A stretch of DNA of 64,000 nucleotides from positions 124,001-188,000 of the forward strand of contig NZ_JAHHZF010000004.1 of NCBI RefSeq assembly GCF_018729455.1, in the 5' to 3' direction. This stretch comes from Prosthecodimorpha staleyi. GTDB taxonomy: Bacteria; Pseudomonadota; Alphaproteobacteria; Rhizobiales; Ancalomicrobiaceae. Both the position numbers and the translations under genes were made by a program. This document shows, in pieces, positions 15,996 through 25,890 of this stretch (positions within the stretch are counted from its first letter, which is position 1; every line of letters begins with the position of its first letter). The notes under the pieces were generated by a model. The model was not told the origin of the DNA. It made no database searches and saw only the letters and a list, made by a program, of their open reading frames with translations.

Positions 15996-17287
15996 ATGCC
16001 TCCCTGACCGCGAGTCACCCCCTGTCGATCGAGACCGACCTCGCCCCCCATCTCGCCGGCACCCGCGGGCCGGCCGCGGCAACCGCCGCGCGCATCCTGG
16101 CCGAGACGGCCCGGCTGCTCGGCACCGATCGCCTGGTGCCCGTGGTGTCCGCCCATATCGACGGCTGCCTGTTCCATGGCGATGCGGGCGTGCTGTTCGC
16201 CGAGACGCTGGTTGCGGGAGGCGGACAGGTGGCCATCCCGACCACCCTCAATGTCGGCGCGCTCGACCTGATTCATGCCGGCCGCGTCCGCTTCGCCCCC
16301 CATCAGCAGCGGATGGCCGAGCGCATGGTCGCCGCCTACGAAGCACTCGGCTGCCGGCCGACCTGGACCTGTGCGCCCTATCAGGCCGGGCACCGTCCGG
16401 GGCTCGGCGACCATGTCGCCTGGGGCGAATCGAACGCGGTCGCCTTCGCCAACTCGGTGCTCGGCGCGCGCACCAACCGGCTCGGCGACTTTCTCGACAT
16501 TTGCTGCGCCCTGACCGGCTTCGCGCCCGAGACCGGGCTGCATCTCGACCGCAACCGCATCGGCCGCGTCGTCTTCGACGTGTCCGGTCTGTCCGAACGG
16601 CTGAAGGCCGAGGAGGCCTTCTACCCGGTGCTCGGCAGCCTGGTCGGCAGCCTTTGCGGCGAGGCGGTGCCGGTCGTGGCCGGCCTGCCGCCGGGTGTCG
16701 ACGAGGACCGGCTGAAGGCCTTCGGGGCGGCGGCCGCCTCGTCGGGCGCGGTCGCCCTGTTCCATATCGTCGGATCGACCCCGGAGGCGCCGAGCCTCGC
16801 GGCCGCGCTCGGCGGCCTCGAGCCGGCCGAGACCATCGTGGTGACGCCGGCGCTGGTGCGCGAGGCGCGCGACCGTCTGACCACCGCCGACCGGGCCGCC
16901 GAGCCGGACGCCATCGCGATCGGCAGCCCGCATCTCTCCTTCGAGGAACTCGCCGCGCTGGAACGCGGTCTCGCCGGCCGCCGTGCCCGGCTGCCGATCT
17001 ATGCCTGCACCAGCCGCTTCGTCTGGCAGGTGCTGCAGGAGGAGGGCCGCGCCGCGACCCTGGAGGCGGCCGGCGTGGTGCCGATCGTCGACACCTGCGT
17101 GGTGGTCGCCCCGATCCTGCCGGAGGCGACCTTCGACCGGCCGAAAGTGCTGATGACCAATTCCGGCAAATTCGCCCACTACGCCCCCGGCAATACCGGC
17201 TGGGCGACGCTCTACGGTTCGCTCGCCGACTGCGTCGAGACCGCCGTCGCCGGCCGCCTGAGGCGCGACGAGGGGGCCTGGGCATGA
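15827..17287 (+). CDS. Aconitase X catalytic (large) subunit, start uncertain
   Basis: Aconitase X large subunits dehydrate small hydroxy acids; known bacterial two-subunit forms act on cis-3-hydroxy-L-proline, and archaeal ones on mevalonate 5-phosphate. Family sequence begins near 16022 (LAGTRGPAAATAARILAETARLLGTDRLVPVVSAHIDGCLFHG). It continues with QRMAERMVAAYEALGCRPTWTCAPYQ and CTSRFVWQVLQEEG, and ends with VLMTNSGKFAHYAPG. No ATG, GTG or TTG is in frame between 15827 and the conserved part. The ATG at 15996 is in another frame and hits a stop at 16005. One extra C in the CCC run before that stop would join it to this frame, so a sequencing or real frameshift is possible. It overlaps the small subunit by ATGA. 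Confidence 0.8.
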   Translation: MLLTVSGILCGIFDFSVFICLHFRTSAACGFTVTASPEFALAHLPARGQDGCRPSHHASLTASHPLSIETDLAPHLAGTRGPAAATAARILAETARLLGTDRLVPVVSAHIDGCLFHGDAGVLFAETLVAGGGQVAIPTTLNVGALDLIHAGRVRFAPHQQRMAERMVAAYEALGCRPTWTCAPYQAGHRPGLGDHVAWGESNAVAFANSVLGARTNRLGDFLDICCALTGFAPETGLHLDRNRIGRVVFDVSGLSERLKAEEAFYPVLGSLVGSLCGEAVPVVAGLPPGVDEDRLKAFGAAAASSGAVALFHIVGSTPEAPSLAAALGGLEPAETIVVTPALVREARDRLTTADRAAEPDAIAIGSPHLSFEELAALERGLAGRRARLPIYACTSRFVWQVLQEEGRAATLEAAGVVPIVDTCVVVAPILPEATFDRPKVLMTNSGKFAHYAPGNTGWATLYGSLADCVETAVAGRLRRDEGAWA

Positions 17288-17712
17288 CCGACACGCCGGT
17301 CGCCACCGTCCTGGTCCCCGGCCCGGCCGTCTCCGGACCGATCCTGCACCTGACCGAACCGCTCAGCTTCTGGGGCGGTGTCGATCCGGTGACCGGCCGG
17401 ATCACCGACATCCGCCATCCCGAGCACGGGCAGTGCGTCGCCGGCACCGTCCTGCTGGTGCCGGAGACCCGCGGCTCGTCCTCGTCGAGCTCGATCATGC
17501 TCGAACTGATCCGCGCCGGCGCCGCGCCCGCCGCCCTGGTGCTCGATCGGGTCGACGCGATCCTCGTGCTCGGCATTCTGGTCGCCCGGGAAATGGGCCT
17601 CGCCCATCCGCCGGCCTATCGCCTGCCGCGCGCCGCCATGGCAGAACTCGCCGGCCGCGCCGCCCTGGACGGGCAAGGCCGCATCACCCGTCTCGACGAC
17701 CTTCCGGAGTAG
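17284..17712 (+). CDS. Aconitase X swivel-domain (small, DUF126) subunit
   Basis: The 142-aa partner of the large subunit. The swivel domain shows GPAVSGPILHLTEPLSFWGGVDPVTGRITDIRHP and VLLVPETRGSSSSSSIMLELIR, in which the serine-rich loop helps form the active site. It ends with VDAILVLGILVAREMG. It overlaps the large subunit by ATGA at 17284-17287, so the two are translated together as a heterodimer. Separate subunits correspond to the two-chain form of the family. The MFS gene follows 6 bases later and may carry the substrate. Confidence 0.88.
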   Translation: MTDTPVATVLVPGPAVSGPILHLTEPLSFWGGVDPVTGRITDIRHPEHGQCVAGTVLLVPETRGSSSSSSIMLELIRAGAAPAALVLDRVDAILVLGILVAREMGLAHPPAYRLPRAAMAELAGRAALDGQGRITRLDDLPE

Positions 17713-17717
17713 CCGAC

Positions 17718-19133
17718 GTGACCCAACCCGCCCCGATGGCTGCCGCGGAGGCCGATGGCGATCGCGCCCCATCACGACATGCCGGCCCGGCCGGCATCGC
17801 CGGCTGGGCGCTGTTCGACTGGTCGATGCAGCCCTTCTTCACGCTGGTCACGACCTTCGTGTTCGGTCCCTTCTTCGCCGCCCGCATCGCCGCCTCGGCT
17901 GCCGACGGCCAGGCGCTGTGGGGCTATGCGACCGCGGCGGCCGGGCTGGTCATCGCATTGATGTCGCCGGTGCTCGGCGCCGTCGCCGATGCCAGCGGCC
18001 GCCGCAAGCCGTGGGTGATGGCCTTCGGGCTCATGATGGCGGTCGGCGCCACCGCGCTCTGGTGGGCGGTGCCGGGCACACCGGGCGCGGTCGCGATCGG
18101 CCTGATCGGCTTCGCGATCGGCACCATCGGGGCGGAATTCGCGACCGTCTTCAACAATGCCATGATGCCCGGGCTGGTGCCAAAGGAACGGCTCGGCCGC
18201 CTCTCCGGCCTCGGCTGGGCCTGCGGCTATGTCGGCGGGCTCATCAGCCTGGTGCTGACGCTGGGCTTCCTGTCGGCCAGCCCGGAGACCGGCCGCACCC
18301 TGCTCGGCTTCCTGCCGCTGTTCGGGCTCGATCCGGCCACCGGCGCCGGCGACCGGGCGACCGGCCCGCTCTCCGCCGTCTGGTTCTTCGTCTTCGTCCT
18401 GCCGATGCTGCTGTTCACGCCCGACCGGCCCTCGACCGGGCTCCGTTTGCGGACGGCGATCCGGCGCGGCCTCGCCGGACTGCGCGTCACGCTCGCCGCC
18501 CTGCGCCGCGAGGAGCGCAACCTGATGCGCTTCCTGATCGCCAACATGATCTATACCGACGGCCTCGCCGCCCTGTTCGCCTTCGGCGGCATCTACGCGG
18601 CCGGCGTGTTCGGCTGGACGACGATCGAAATCGGCATCTTCGGCATCCTGTTGACAATCACCGGCACGATCGGCGCCTGGCTCGGCGGCCGCCTCGACGA
18701 CCGGCTCGGCTCGAAGGCCGTGGTCGCCGGCGCCCTCACGGTCCTGATCGCCGCCACGATTCTGATCGTCTCGATCGACGGCGGTCACATCCTGTTCGTG
18801 CTGCCCGCCGCCGGCCCGGTCCCGGGCGACGGGCTGTTCGCCTCCACGCCCGAGCGGCTCTATGTGGCGCTCGGCTGCGTGATCGGCCTGGTCTCGGGCC
18901 CGATGCAGGCCGGCTCGCGCACGCTGCTCGCTCATCTGGCCCCGGCCGAGCGGATCGGCCAGTTCTACGGATTGTTCGCGCTGTCCGGCAAGGTGACGAG
19001 CTTCGCAGGCCCTCTGGCCGTCGCCTTCGTCACCGACATCTCGGAAAGCCAGCGCGCCGGCGCCTCGGTCCTGCTCGCCTTCTTCGCCGTCGGCCTCTGG
19101 CTCCTTGCCGGCACCGCGGCGCGGCGGACGTAG
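17718..19133 (+). CDS. MFS transporter, UMF1/Atg22-like
   Basis: A 471-aa major facilitator protein with about 12 hydrophobic segments. The UMF1/Atg22-type start IAGWALFDWSMQPFFTLVTTFVFGPFF is distinctive, and the DRLGSKAVVAG loop between later helices is typical of MFS. The GTG at 17718 has GGAG 8 bases upstream; an ATG at 17736 is the alternative. The gene begins 6 bases after the aconitase X small subunit stop, so the three genes form one operon and the transporter may import the aconitase X substrate. Confidence 0.82.
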   Translation: MTQPAPMAAAEADGDRAPSRHAGPAGIAGWALFDWSMQPFFTLVTTFVFGPFFAARIAASAADGQALWGYATAAAGLVIALMSPVLGAVADASGRRKPWVMAFGLMMAVGATALWWAVPGTPGAVAIGLIGFAIGTIGAEFATVFNNAMMPGLVPKERLGRLSGLGWACGYVGGLISLVLTLGFLSASPETGRTLLGFLPLFGLDPATGAGDRATGPLSAVWFFVFVLPMLLFTPDRPSTGLRLRTAIRRGLAGLRVTLAALRREERNLMRFLIANMIYTDGLAALFAFGGIYAAGVFGWTTIEIGIFGILLTITGTIGAWLGGRLDDRLGSKAVVAGALTVLIAATILIVSIDGGHILFVLPAAGPVPGDGLFASTPERLYVALGCVIGLVSGPMQAGSRTLLAHLAPAERIGQFYGLFALSGKVTSFAGPLAVAFVTDISESQRAGASVLLAFFAVGLWLLAGTAARRT

Positions 19134-19184
19134 CATCGGTCGGGATCCGGCCCGACCATCGGCGGCAGGGACTGGACCCTGCTG

Positions 19185-19214
19185 AAAATAAAACCGGGGC
19201 GCAGGGGCCCCGGT
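19185..19214 (-). terminator. Rho-independent terminator for the glycine-zipper gene
   Basis: On the minus strand an 8-bp stem ACCGGGGC/GCCCCGGT (19207-19214 with 19193-19200) is followed by TTTTATTTT. It lies about 60 bases after the stop of the gene at 19276-19518. It may also separate it from the convergent MFS gene. Confidence 0.85.
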
Positions 19215-19275
19215 CGGTCGTCACAGCCATATGGAACCGCCGGTTCGGTCGTCTCCGACCGGACGGCCTGCCGGC

Positions 19276-19518
19276 TCAGTGCCAGTAGCAATGCTTGCGA
19301 TGATGGCGCCAATAGCAGTGCTTGTGACCGCGAATGCGCGGGCCGCCCACATAGGCGCCGATCGCGCCGCCGACGATCGCACCGGGCGGGCCGGCAACCA
19401 CCGCGCCGACGCCGCCGCCGATGGCCGCACCGGTCAGGGTCCGTTCGGAATGGGCCGACGCGGCCGAAGTCATCGCGATCGAGGCCGCGAGCGCCGCGGC
19501 AGCGAAAAGAACACGCAT
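19276..19518 (-). CDS. Small exported glycine-zipper protein with His/Cys/Trp tail
   Basis: An 80-aa protein. A signal peptide (VLFAAAALAASIAMTSAASA) precedes a glycine zipper (GAAIGGGVGAVVAGPPGAIVGGAIGAYVGG), which can insert in membranes or oligomerise. The tail has two KHCYW motifs separated by RHHR, then a final His, a possible metal-binding patch. The ATG at 19518 is preceded by AGGAG at good spacing. It is monocistronic, with its own terminator. Related short proteins occur in Hyphomicrobiales; function unknown. Confidence 0.8.
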   Translation of the reverse strand: MRVLFAAAALAASIAMTSAASAHSERTLTGAAIGGGVGAVVAGPPGAIVGGAIGAYVGGPRIRGHKHCYWRHHRKHCYWH

Positions 19519-19676
19519 GAGAGGCTCCTGTCGAGATCGTTTCCTGTCCATGGGTAACGCACCGTCCTGGGCGGAGTTCCCCGCGTTTCGGCACTTGGAC
19601 CCACAAACGATAGCCTGACAGTTGCCGCCACGCCAGCCACCGCGCGAACGACGGCATGGGACGGTCCGGATCGGCC

Positions 19677-21293
19677 TCAATGGCGGAAGTGGCGCATGCC
19701 CGTGAAGGCCATGGCGATGCCGGCCTTGTCGGCCGCCTCGATCACCTCGTTGTCGCGCATCGAGCCACCCGGCTGGATGACCGCGGTCGCGCCGGCGGCG
19801 ACGATCGTCTCCAGCCCGTCGGCAAAGGGGAAGAAGGCATCGGACGCCGCGACCGACCCGTCCGTCAGCGGCCGGTCCGACCCGGCGGCCTTGGCGGCCT
19901 CGGTCGCCTTGGAGACGGCGATGCGGGCGGAATCGACCCGGCTCATCTGGCCCGCACCAATGCCGACCGTGGCGCCGTCCTTGACGAACACGATGGCGTT
20001 CGACTTGACGTGCTTGACCACCCGGAACGCGAAGGCCATGTCCTTCTCTTCGTTGCCGGTCGGCTGGCGCCGGGTCTTCACCTCCAGGTCGATGTCGTCG
20101 ACCGTGCCGTAGTCGCGCGTCTGGGCCAGGAAGCCGCCGGCGACCGTCTTCACCGTCAGCCCCATCTCGGCCGGCTTGGGCAGGCCGCCGGCCAGCAGAA
20201 GGCGGAGATTCTTCTTCGCCGCCACGATCGCCTTGGCCTCGTCGGTGGCATCGGGGGCGATGATCACCTCGGTGAAGATCTTGACGATCTCCTCGGCGGC
20301 TTCGGCGTCGAGCGTCCGGTTCAGCGCCACGATGCCGCCGAAGGCGGACACCGGATCGCAGGCCAGCGCCTTCAGATAGGCGTCCTTCAGGGTCTTCGCC
20401 TCCGCCACGCCGCACGGATTGGCATGCTTGATGATGGCGACCGCAGCGGTCCGCTTCGGGTCGAATTCCGCGACCAGCTCATAGGCCGCGTCGGTATCGT
20501 TGATGTTGTTGTAGGAGAGCGTCTTGCCCTGCAGCTGGACGGCCGTGGTGACGCCGAAGCGCTTCTCGCCGGTCCGGTAGAAAGCCGCGAGCTGGTGCGG
20601 GTTCTCGCCGTAGCGCATCACCTCGACCAGTTCGCCGCCGATCGCGCGATAGCGCGGGTTCGGTTCGCCGAGCTGGTCGGCGAGCCAATTGGAGACCGCC
20701 GCGTCATAGGTGGCGGTCCGGCCATAGGCGGCGAGCGCCAGCTTCTTGCGCAGGCGCAGGGTCGTCGTCCCGCCGCCGGCCTCGATCGCCGCAAGCACGT
20801 CCGCATATTGCGCCGGGTCGACCACCACCGCCACATAGGCATGGTTCTTGGCCGCCGCGCGGATCATGGCCGGCCCGCCGATATCGATATTCTCGATCGC
20901 GGTCGCCCAGTCGCCGGTCCGCGCGATCGTCTCCTGGAACGGATAGAGATTGACGACCAGGAGGTCGATCGCCCCGATGCCATGCTCGGCCATGGCGGCG
21001 GCATGGCCCTCGTCGTCGCGGATGCCGAGCAGGCCGCCATGGACCCCGGGATGCAGCGTCTTGACGCGCCCGTCCATGATCTCGGGGAAACCGGTCACCT
21101 CGGACACGTCCTTGACGGCGAGGCCGGCCGCCGCGATCGCCTTGGCGGTGCCACCGGTGGAGATCAGTTCGACGCCGCGGGCGGCGAGCGCCGTCGCCAG
21201 ATCGATCAGGCCGGTCTTGTCGGAAACCGACAGCAGGGCGCGACGGACGGCGACCTGATCGGGCGCGGCGATGGACTTGGGCGCAACGGACAT
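19677..21293 (-). CDS. purH: Bifunctional AICAR formyltransferase/IMP cyclohydrolase PurH
   Basis: PurH carries out the last two steps of IMP synthesis using 10-formyltetrahydrofolate. The 538-aa product has the N-terminal cyclohydrolase domain ([41 protein letters not shown]) and the C-terminal AICAR transformylase domain with the catalytic Lys-His in [11 protein letters not shown] and the LRYGENPHQ-like segment [10 protein letters not shown]. It ends FTGMRHFRH as in the family. Length and start (MSVAPKSI at 21293) are normal. Confidence 0.96.
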   Translation of the reverse strand: MSVAPKSIAAPDQVAVRRALLSVSDKTGLIDLATALAARGVELISTGGTAKAIAAAGLAVKDVSEVTGFPEIMDGRVKTLHPGVHGGLLGIRDDEGHAAAMAEHGIGAIDLLVVNLYPFQETIARTGDWATAIENIDIGGPAMIRAAAKNHAYVAVVVDPAQYADVLAAIEAGGGTTTLRLRKKLALAAYGRTATYDAAVSNWLADQLGEPNPRYRAIGGELVEVMRYGENPHQLAAFYRTGEKRFGVTTAVQLQGKTLSYNNINDTDAAYELVAEFDPKRTAAVAIIKHANPCGVAEAKTLKDAYLKALACDPVSAFGGIVALNRTLDAEAAEEIVKIFTEVIIAPDATDEAKAIVAAKKNLRLLLAGGLPKPAEMGLTVKTVAGGFLAQTRDYGTVDDIDLEVKTRRQPTGNEEKDMAFAFRVVKHVKSNAIVFVKDGATVGIGAGQMSRVDSARIAVSKATEAAKAAGSDRPLTDGSVAASDAFFPFADGLETIVAAGATAVIQPGGSMRDNEVIEAADKAGIAMAFTGMRHFRH

Positions 21294-21404
21294 GGCGAAC
21301 CTCGGACAGGCCGGGAAACCCCGGGAATGACGGGAATTGCGCGCCCGATAGCACGAAACCGACAGGGGGCAAACCCGGCGAAAGCCGGATGGCGGCCGGC
21401 TGCC

Positions 21405-23111
21405 TCAGGTGCGCCGCCGCGCGCCGTGCGGTTCCGCGGCGCGCAGGAAGGTCCAGCGGATTTCGGCCGGCGCCCTGCCGGTGACGACAAGCTGCAGGCT
21501 GCGCCGGGCCCCGTGCGGATCGGCGAGATAGACCGAGTCCTCGACCGAGGCGGCGGGGCCGTCGACATGGAACTCCCAGGTCTCGCCGTCGGGCGCGGCG
21601 AGCATGATCGGCCCGCCCTCGAGCGGGGTCGCCTGGATCGACGGGTGCAGATGGAACCGGATGGCGAAAGGCGCGTGACCGCTGCGCCGGGGCCCCTCCT
21701 CGATCAGCCGGTCGCGCCCGTCGAGGCGATCTCCCGCCGGAGCGAGCCGGAGCGTACGCTCGTGAATCAGACCGAACGGAACCAGCCAGGCATCGTGCCG
21801 GGCGATCACCGCCACGGCGCCCTCATGCTCCTGCCGGTCGATCTCGACGCGCTGCGCACCGGCGATCAGGACCCGCCCGGCCATGCGTTCGAGGACCCCA
21901 TCGGCAAAGCGTCCGGCAATGGCGTCCGCGACCGTCACGGTGGAATGGGCCGCAGTCCGCCGCGCGATGTCGCGCCACGGATCGCCGGTCCGCGGCGGCG
22001 CACCGCAATTGACCACGAAGCGGTTGCGCCCGCTCGAGAACTCGAAGGCGAGCGGTCCCGCATGCGCGTCCCGGGCGTAGTCGGGCGGCGGCGGCCTGCC
22101 GCAGTCGACGATCACCACGGTGCGGTCGGCCTCCAGCCGCTGATAGCCGGAATAGGGCGCATTGCCGGGCGGGCGGCCGAGCGCGTCGTCATGGACCAGG
22201 ACCGAGGCGACCAGGCTGACCGGCGTCACGCCCGCGCCGTTGAACAGGGCCAGCGCGCCGTCGCCGTGCCGGAAGAAGCGCAGCAGGTGCATCATCCGGT
22301 CGATCGCGTTCATCACCCCGGAGGAGACCGGAATCCCGCGCGCCGCATGGGCTTGGCGCAGCGGCAGCAGGTCCACCAGGATATCGAGAATGGCCGCGGG
22401 ATTGCGCCCGACATGGCCGCCGTCGGGAAAGATCTGGCGGGCGAGTTCGTCGTCGAGCCGCTTCATCGCCGCCTTCACGCGCGGCCGGAAACTGTCCACC
22501 GCCACCGCCACCGCAACCAGCGCCACCGCGATCCGCAGTCGGCCGAGGCCGGGCGGAACCCGCTCGAAGGCATTGCGCAATCGACGGGCATGCAGGCCGA
22601 TCACCGCCATGAAGCGCCGATAAAAGGCAGCGCTGCAGCCGTCGAGCAGCATCGGCGACTGTGCCAGGAAGGAAATCAGGCGCCGTCCCGCCACATCGGG
22701 CTCCCAGGCGACCGGGTTGCGCAGGCCCTGACGCAGCCATGCCTCGATCAGCGCCCGGGCCTCGTCATGCACCTCCGGCCCGCCGGCAGCGCGCAGATGG
22801 CGCAGCCAGCCGAACCCATGCAGCACCCGTTCCCACTCGGCCGATACCGGCGGCGCGACGAAGGGCGATTGGCCGAAGGTCTCGACCATCTGTCCGGAGA
22901 AGATGAAGCGGCCGGCCAGGATATCGTCGGCGACCGTCGGATCCGCGGTGCGGATGTCGGGCGGGGCGATCACCAGCCGATCGGCGGCCGGCTCGAACGG
23001 ACGCCCGGCGCCCCGCGCCAGCGCGACTGCCGCGGCGAGCGACCGGCGGCCAGCTTCGCGCGCGATGAGAACGGCGGCGGCGACCCGAAGCGCTGTGTCC
23101 CCGGCCCGCAT
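21405..23111 (-). CDS. Heparinase II/III-like family protein
   Basis: About 568 aa. The C-terminal half resembles heparinase II/III-like beta-sheet domains of alphaproteobacteria (GYQRLEADRTVVIVDCGRPP, FEFSSGRNRFVVNCGAP, AAHSTVTVADA). The N-terminal half is an alpha-helical toroid (FGWLRHLRAAGG, RRLISFLAQSPMLLDG, QIFPDGGHVGRNPA). The QIFPDGGHVGRNP motif with its histidine is conserved in the family. These proteins are thought to cleave or remodel acidic polysaccharides. The ATG at 23111 is chosen (GGGGGA upstream at long spacing); an ATG at 23168 is possible. No signal peptide is seen. rsmB lies upstream on the same strand, a common pairing in this order. Confidence 0.8.
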   Translation of the reverse strand: MRAGDTALRVAAAVLIAREAGRRSLAAAVALARGAGRPFEPAADRLVIAPPDIRTADPTVADDILAGRFIFSGQMVETFGQSPFVAPPVSAEWERVLHGFGWLRHLRAAGGPEVHDEARALIEAWLRQGLRNPVAWEPDVAGRRLISFLAQSPMLLDGCSAAFYRRFMAVIGLHARRLRNAFERVPPGLGRLRIAVALVAVAVAVDSFRPRVKAAMKRLDDELARQIFPDGGHVGRNPAAILDILVDLLPLRQAHAARGIPVSSGVMNAIDRMMHLLRFFRHGDGALALFNGAGVTPVSLVASVLVHDDALGRPPGNAPYSGYQRLEADRTVVIVDCGRPPPPDYARDAHAGPLAFEFSSGRNRFVVNCGAPPRTGDPWRDIARRTAAHSTVTVADAIAGRFADGVLERMAGRVLIAGAQRVEIDRQEHEGAVAVIARHDAWLVPFGLIHERTLRLAPAGDRLDGRDRLIEEGPRRSGHAPFAIRFHLHPSIQATPLEGGPIMLAAPDGETWEFHVDGPAASVEDSVYLADPHGARRSLQLVVTGRAPAEIRWTFLRAAEPHGARRRT

Positions 23112-23384
23112 GGTCGGACCATTTCCCCCATAGAACTGACCGGGATCGCGCGGCGGGGCCTTGCCCATGCCGCGACGATCCGGAGTTTCGCATTGCCGCG
23201 GCCCGCACGGGATGGCCCAGACCATCCGGGCAGCCCCGCCGAAGGTGTCGAATCGAAGTGCCTGCCCGCCACCGACGAAAGTGCAGTCTAGTGGCGCGGG
23301 ACCAGATCGCGCAATCGCTGCGGATCGGTTGCACACAAGACCATTCAGGCGGATCCGCGATTGCGAACATGCAGATAATTCCGA

Positions 23385-23407
23385 GACCGGCGTCGAAGGC
23401 GCCGGTC
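23385..23407 (-). terminator. Hairpin after rsmB
   Basis: Eight-base perfect arms GACCGGCG/CGCCGGTC (23400-23407 with 23385-23392 on the minus strand) lie 19 bases after the rsmB stop. The following sequence is only mildly T-rich (TCGGAATTATC), so it is a weak terminator candidate. Confidence 0.45.
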
Positions 23408-23425
23408 CCGCAGGTCCGGACGGGG

Positions 23426-24826
23426 TCAGGCCACCCGCATCAGTCGCGCGGCGAAGAAGCCGTCGAGCCCGCCGAGACGAAGGTCCTCGGCCGCCAGATG
23501 GCACGGCAAGGTGCGCATGTCGCCGTTCGCGGTGATGCACTCGGCGAGACCGCCGATTTCCTGCGCCTCGATCGGTCGGCGCCGGTATTCGGGATGGGCA
23601 GCCAGGAAGGCGGCGATCTGGGCCTCGCCCTCCTCCGGTTCGAGCGAACAGGTGCAGTAGACCAGTACCCCGCCGGGCTTCACCCAGTCGGCCGCCCGGC
23701 CGAGGATCGCCGCCTGGGTGGCGGCGAGCACCGCGATATCCGCTTCATCCTTCAGATAGGCCACGTCCGGATGCCGGCGGATGGTGCCCGTCGCCGAACA
23801 GGGCGCGTCGAGAAGGACGGCGTCGTAGGGCTCGGCCGGGTCCCATCCGGTCAGATCGGCGACGACCGTCTCGACACCGGCGAGCTTCAGGCGGGCGAGA
23901 TTCTGGTCGAGGCGCTTCAGCCGTTCCGCCGAGATGTCGACGGCCGTGACCTTGGCGCCGGCCAGCGCCAGCGCGGCGGTCTTGCCGCCGGGCGCCGCGC
24001 AGAGATCGGCGACCCGCCGCCCGGCGACGTCGCCGATGAGGCGCGCCGGCAGGGCCGCGGCGGCATCCTGCACCCACCACTCCCCGTCCTCGAAGCCGTC
24101 CAGTTGCTCGACCGCACCGCCGGCGGTGCGCCGGACCGTTCCGGTCGGCAGAACGGTGCCGTCGAGCCGTTCCGCCCAACCGGCCGGATCGCCCTTCACG
24201 GACAGGTCGAGGGTCGGTTCGGCCGCATGCATGGTCGCGATGGCCTGGGCGCGTTCGGCGCCATAGTTCACGATCCAGCGCCGCAACAGCCAGTCGGGCG
24301 TGTTCAGGCGCTCGGGATCCTGGCTCTCAAGGATCTCGTCGCGGCGCCGGGCGAGACCGCGCAACACGCCGTTGATCAGCCCCTTCCAGGGGCGGCCGAG
24401 CCGGTCCTCGCCGGCAAGATCGACCGCCAGCGAGACGGCGGCGTGGTCGGGAACATCCATGAACAGGAGCTGGGCCGCGCCGATGCGCAGGATGGCGCGG
24501 GCGCGCGCGGCCTTCTCGGGCAGCGGCTTGTCGATCAGGCGCGAGAGGGCGTGGTCGATCTGGCCGAGCCGGCGCAGGGTGGTGCCGACCAGCGCGCGCA
24601 CCAGCGCCCGGTCGCGCGGCTCCAGGCCGCGGAACGCGCCCTGGGCCGCCATCGTGTCGAGTTCCAGATCGAGCGGACGGCCGCCGTCGAGCACGCGGCC
24701 GATCAGATCGGTGGCCGCACGCCGTGCGGCCAGTCCGGGGATCGGCGGCAATCCCACCGGCTTGCCGTGAGCTTTCGGGCGAAAGGAACCTCTCGGACGG
24801 TCACGCGTCTCGGGCGCGCGGCTCAT
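23426..24826 (-). CDS. rsmB: 16S rRNA m5C967-type methyltransferase RsmB
   Basis: RsmB methylates a cytosine of 16S rRNA. The 466-aa product has an N-terminal NusB-like helical domain (about residues 30-170; [17 protein letters not shown] and [16 protein letters not shown]). A SAM-dependent catalytic domain follows with [19 protein letters not shown], the [13 protein letters not shown] loop and the catalytic cysteine motif [15 protein letters not shown]. It overlaps htpX by ATGA (24823-24826), so it is second in the htpX-rsmB operon. Confidence 0.93.
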   Translation of the reverse strand: MSRAPETRDRPRGSFRPKAHGKPVGLPPIPGLAARRAATDLIGRVLDGGRPLDLELDTMAAQGAFRGLEPRDRALVRALVGTTLRRLGQIDHALSRLIDKPLPEKAARARAILRIGAAQLLFMDVPDHAAVSLAVDLAGEDRLGRPWKGLINGVLRGLARRRDEILESQDPERLNTPDWLLRRWIVNYGAERAQAIATMHAAEPTLDLSVKGDPAGWAERLDGTVLPTGTVRRTAGGAVEQLDGFEDGEWWVQDAAAALPARLIGDVAGRRVADLCAAPGGKTAALALAGAKVTAVDISAERLKRLDQNLARLKLAGVETVVADLTGWDPAEPYDAVLLDAPCSATGTIRRHPDVAYLKDEADIAVLAATQAAILGRAADWVKPGGVLVYCTCSLEPEEGEAQIAAFLAAHPEYRRRPIEAQEIGGLAECITANGDMRTLPCHLAAEDLRLGGLDGFFAARLMRVA

Positions 24827-25890
24827 GCCCAGGGGCCCCGGCGCGTGCCGCCACCGACCGGCGGTACGGACGAGCGCCCGCGGCTGCCGCCCGCCGTCGG
24901 GAAGCGGGCGCCGCCGAAGGCGCCGCCGTCAGCCTCGGCCGACTTGCCGCCCCAGGGACCACGCGGGTCGCGGCCGGGCGCGCCGGCCGACGGTGCCGGC
25001 GAGCCGCGCATGGAGCCGCCCCCGCCGCCGCCATGGCCGCCGCCACCCATCTGGCGGTCGAGCTCGACCAGGGCGGCGATGCGGTTCTCGGTATTCGGAT
25101 GCGTCGAAAACAGGTTGTCCATGCCCTGACCGGTCAGCGGGTTGATGATGAACATATGGGCCGTCGCCGGATTGGCCTCGGCATGCTGGTTAGGGATATG
25201 GGCAGCCTCGCCGGCGATCTTCTGCAGGGCCGAGGCGAGCCAGACCGGCCGGCCGCAGATCTCGGCGCCGAGCCGGTCGGCGGCATATTCCCGGGTCCGG
25301 CTGATCGCCATCTGGACGATCATCGCCGCGAAGGGGGCGACCACGGCCGCCAGAATCGCGCCGATCCAGTGGGTCCCGCCATTGTTGTCGCGGTTGCCGC
25401 CGAAGAACATGCCGAAATTGGCCAGCATCGAGATGGCGCCCGCGATGGTCGCGGTGATCGTCATGATCAGCGTGTCGTGATTCTTGATATGCGCCAGTTC
25501 ATGCGCCATGACGCCGGCGACTTCCTCGGCGGTGAGCGAATTGAGCAGGCCGGTCGTCGCCGCCACCGCGGCATTTTCCGGATTGCGGCCGGTCGCGAAG
25601 GCGTTGGGCTGGTCCTCGTGGATCAGGTAGACGCGCGGCATGGGCAGATTGGCGTTGTGGGCCAATTGCTGGATCATGCCGACCAGCTCGGGCGCGGTCG
25701 ACATGTCGACCTCCTGCGCATTGTGCATGGAGAGCACCATGCTGCCCGAGTTCCAGTAGCTGAACAGGTTCATGCCCAGCGCCGCCACGAAGGCGACCAG
25801 CATGCCGGTCTTGCCGCCGACCAGGTATCCGACGCCCATGAACAGCGCGGTCATCGCTGCGAGCAGGAGAGCGGTGCGGAAATAGTTCAT
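24823..25890 (-). CDS. htpX: Membrane zinc metalloprotease HtpX with long Gly/Pro-rich tail
   Basis: HtpX is an inner-membrane M48 protease that removes damaged membrane proteins. The 355-aa product has N-terminal hydrophobic segments ([37 protein letters not shown]), the zinc site [14 protein letters not shown], the later [11 protein letters not shown] glutamate region and [14 protein letters not shown]. The last 70 or so residues form a Gly-rich and Pro-rich extension that ordinary HtpX lacks. The ATG at 25890 matches the family N-terminus [11 protein letters not shown]. It overlaps rsmB and is divergent from the DUF1674 gene. Confidence 0.94.
   Translation of the reverse strand: MNYFRTALLLAAMTALFMGVGYLVGGKTGMLVAFVAALGMNLFSYWNSGSMVLSMHNAQEVDMSTAPELVGMIQQLAHNANLPMPRVYLIHEDQPNAFATGRNPENAAVAATTGLLNSLTAEEVAGVMAHELAHIKNHDTLIMTITATIAGAISMLANFGMFFGGNRDNNGGTHWIGAILAAVVAPFAAMIVQMAISRTREYAADRLGAEICGRPVWLASALQKIAGEAAHIPNQHAEANPATAHMFIINPLTGQGMDNLFSTHPNTENRIAALVELDRQMGGGGHGGGGGGSMRGSPAPSAGAPGRDPRGPWGGKSAEADGGAFGGARFPTAGGSRGRSSVPPVGGGTRRGPWA

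Noticed and set aside
19656-23291. A 1211-codon plus-strand open frame antisense to purH and the heparinase-like gene
   Set aside because: It mirrors two convincing genes, is Arg/Gly/Asp-rich without any family motif, and is explained by high GC and codon-position bias. Similar long antisense frames at 27556-30471 (over ppc), 49273-51672 (over gspE) and 60083-62170 (over the caspase gene) were rejected for the same reason.
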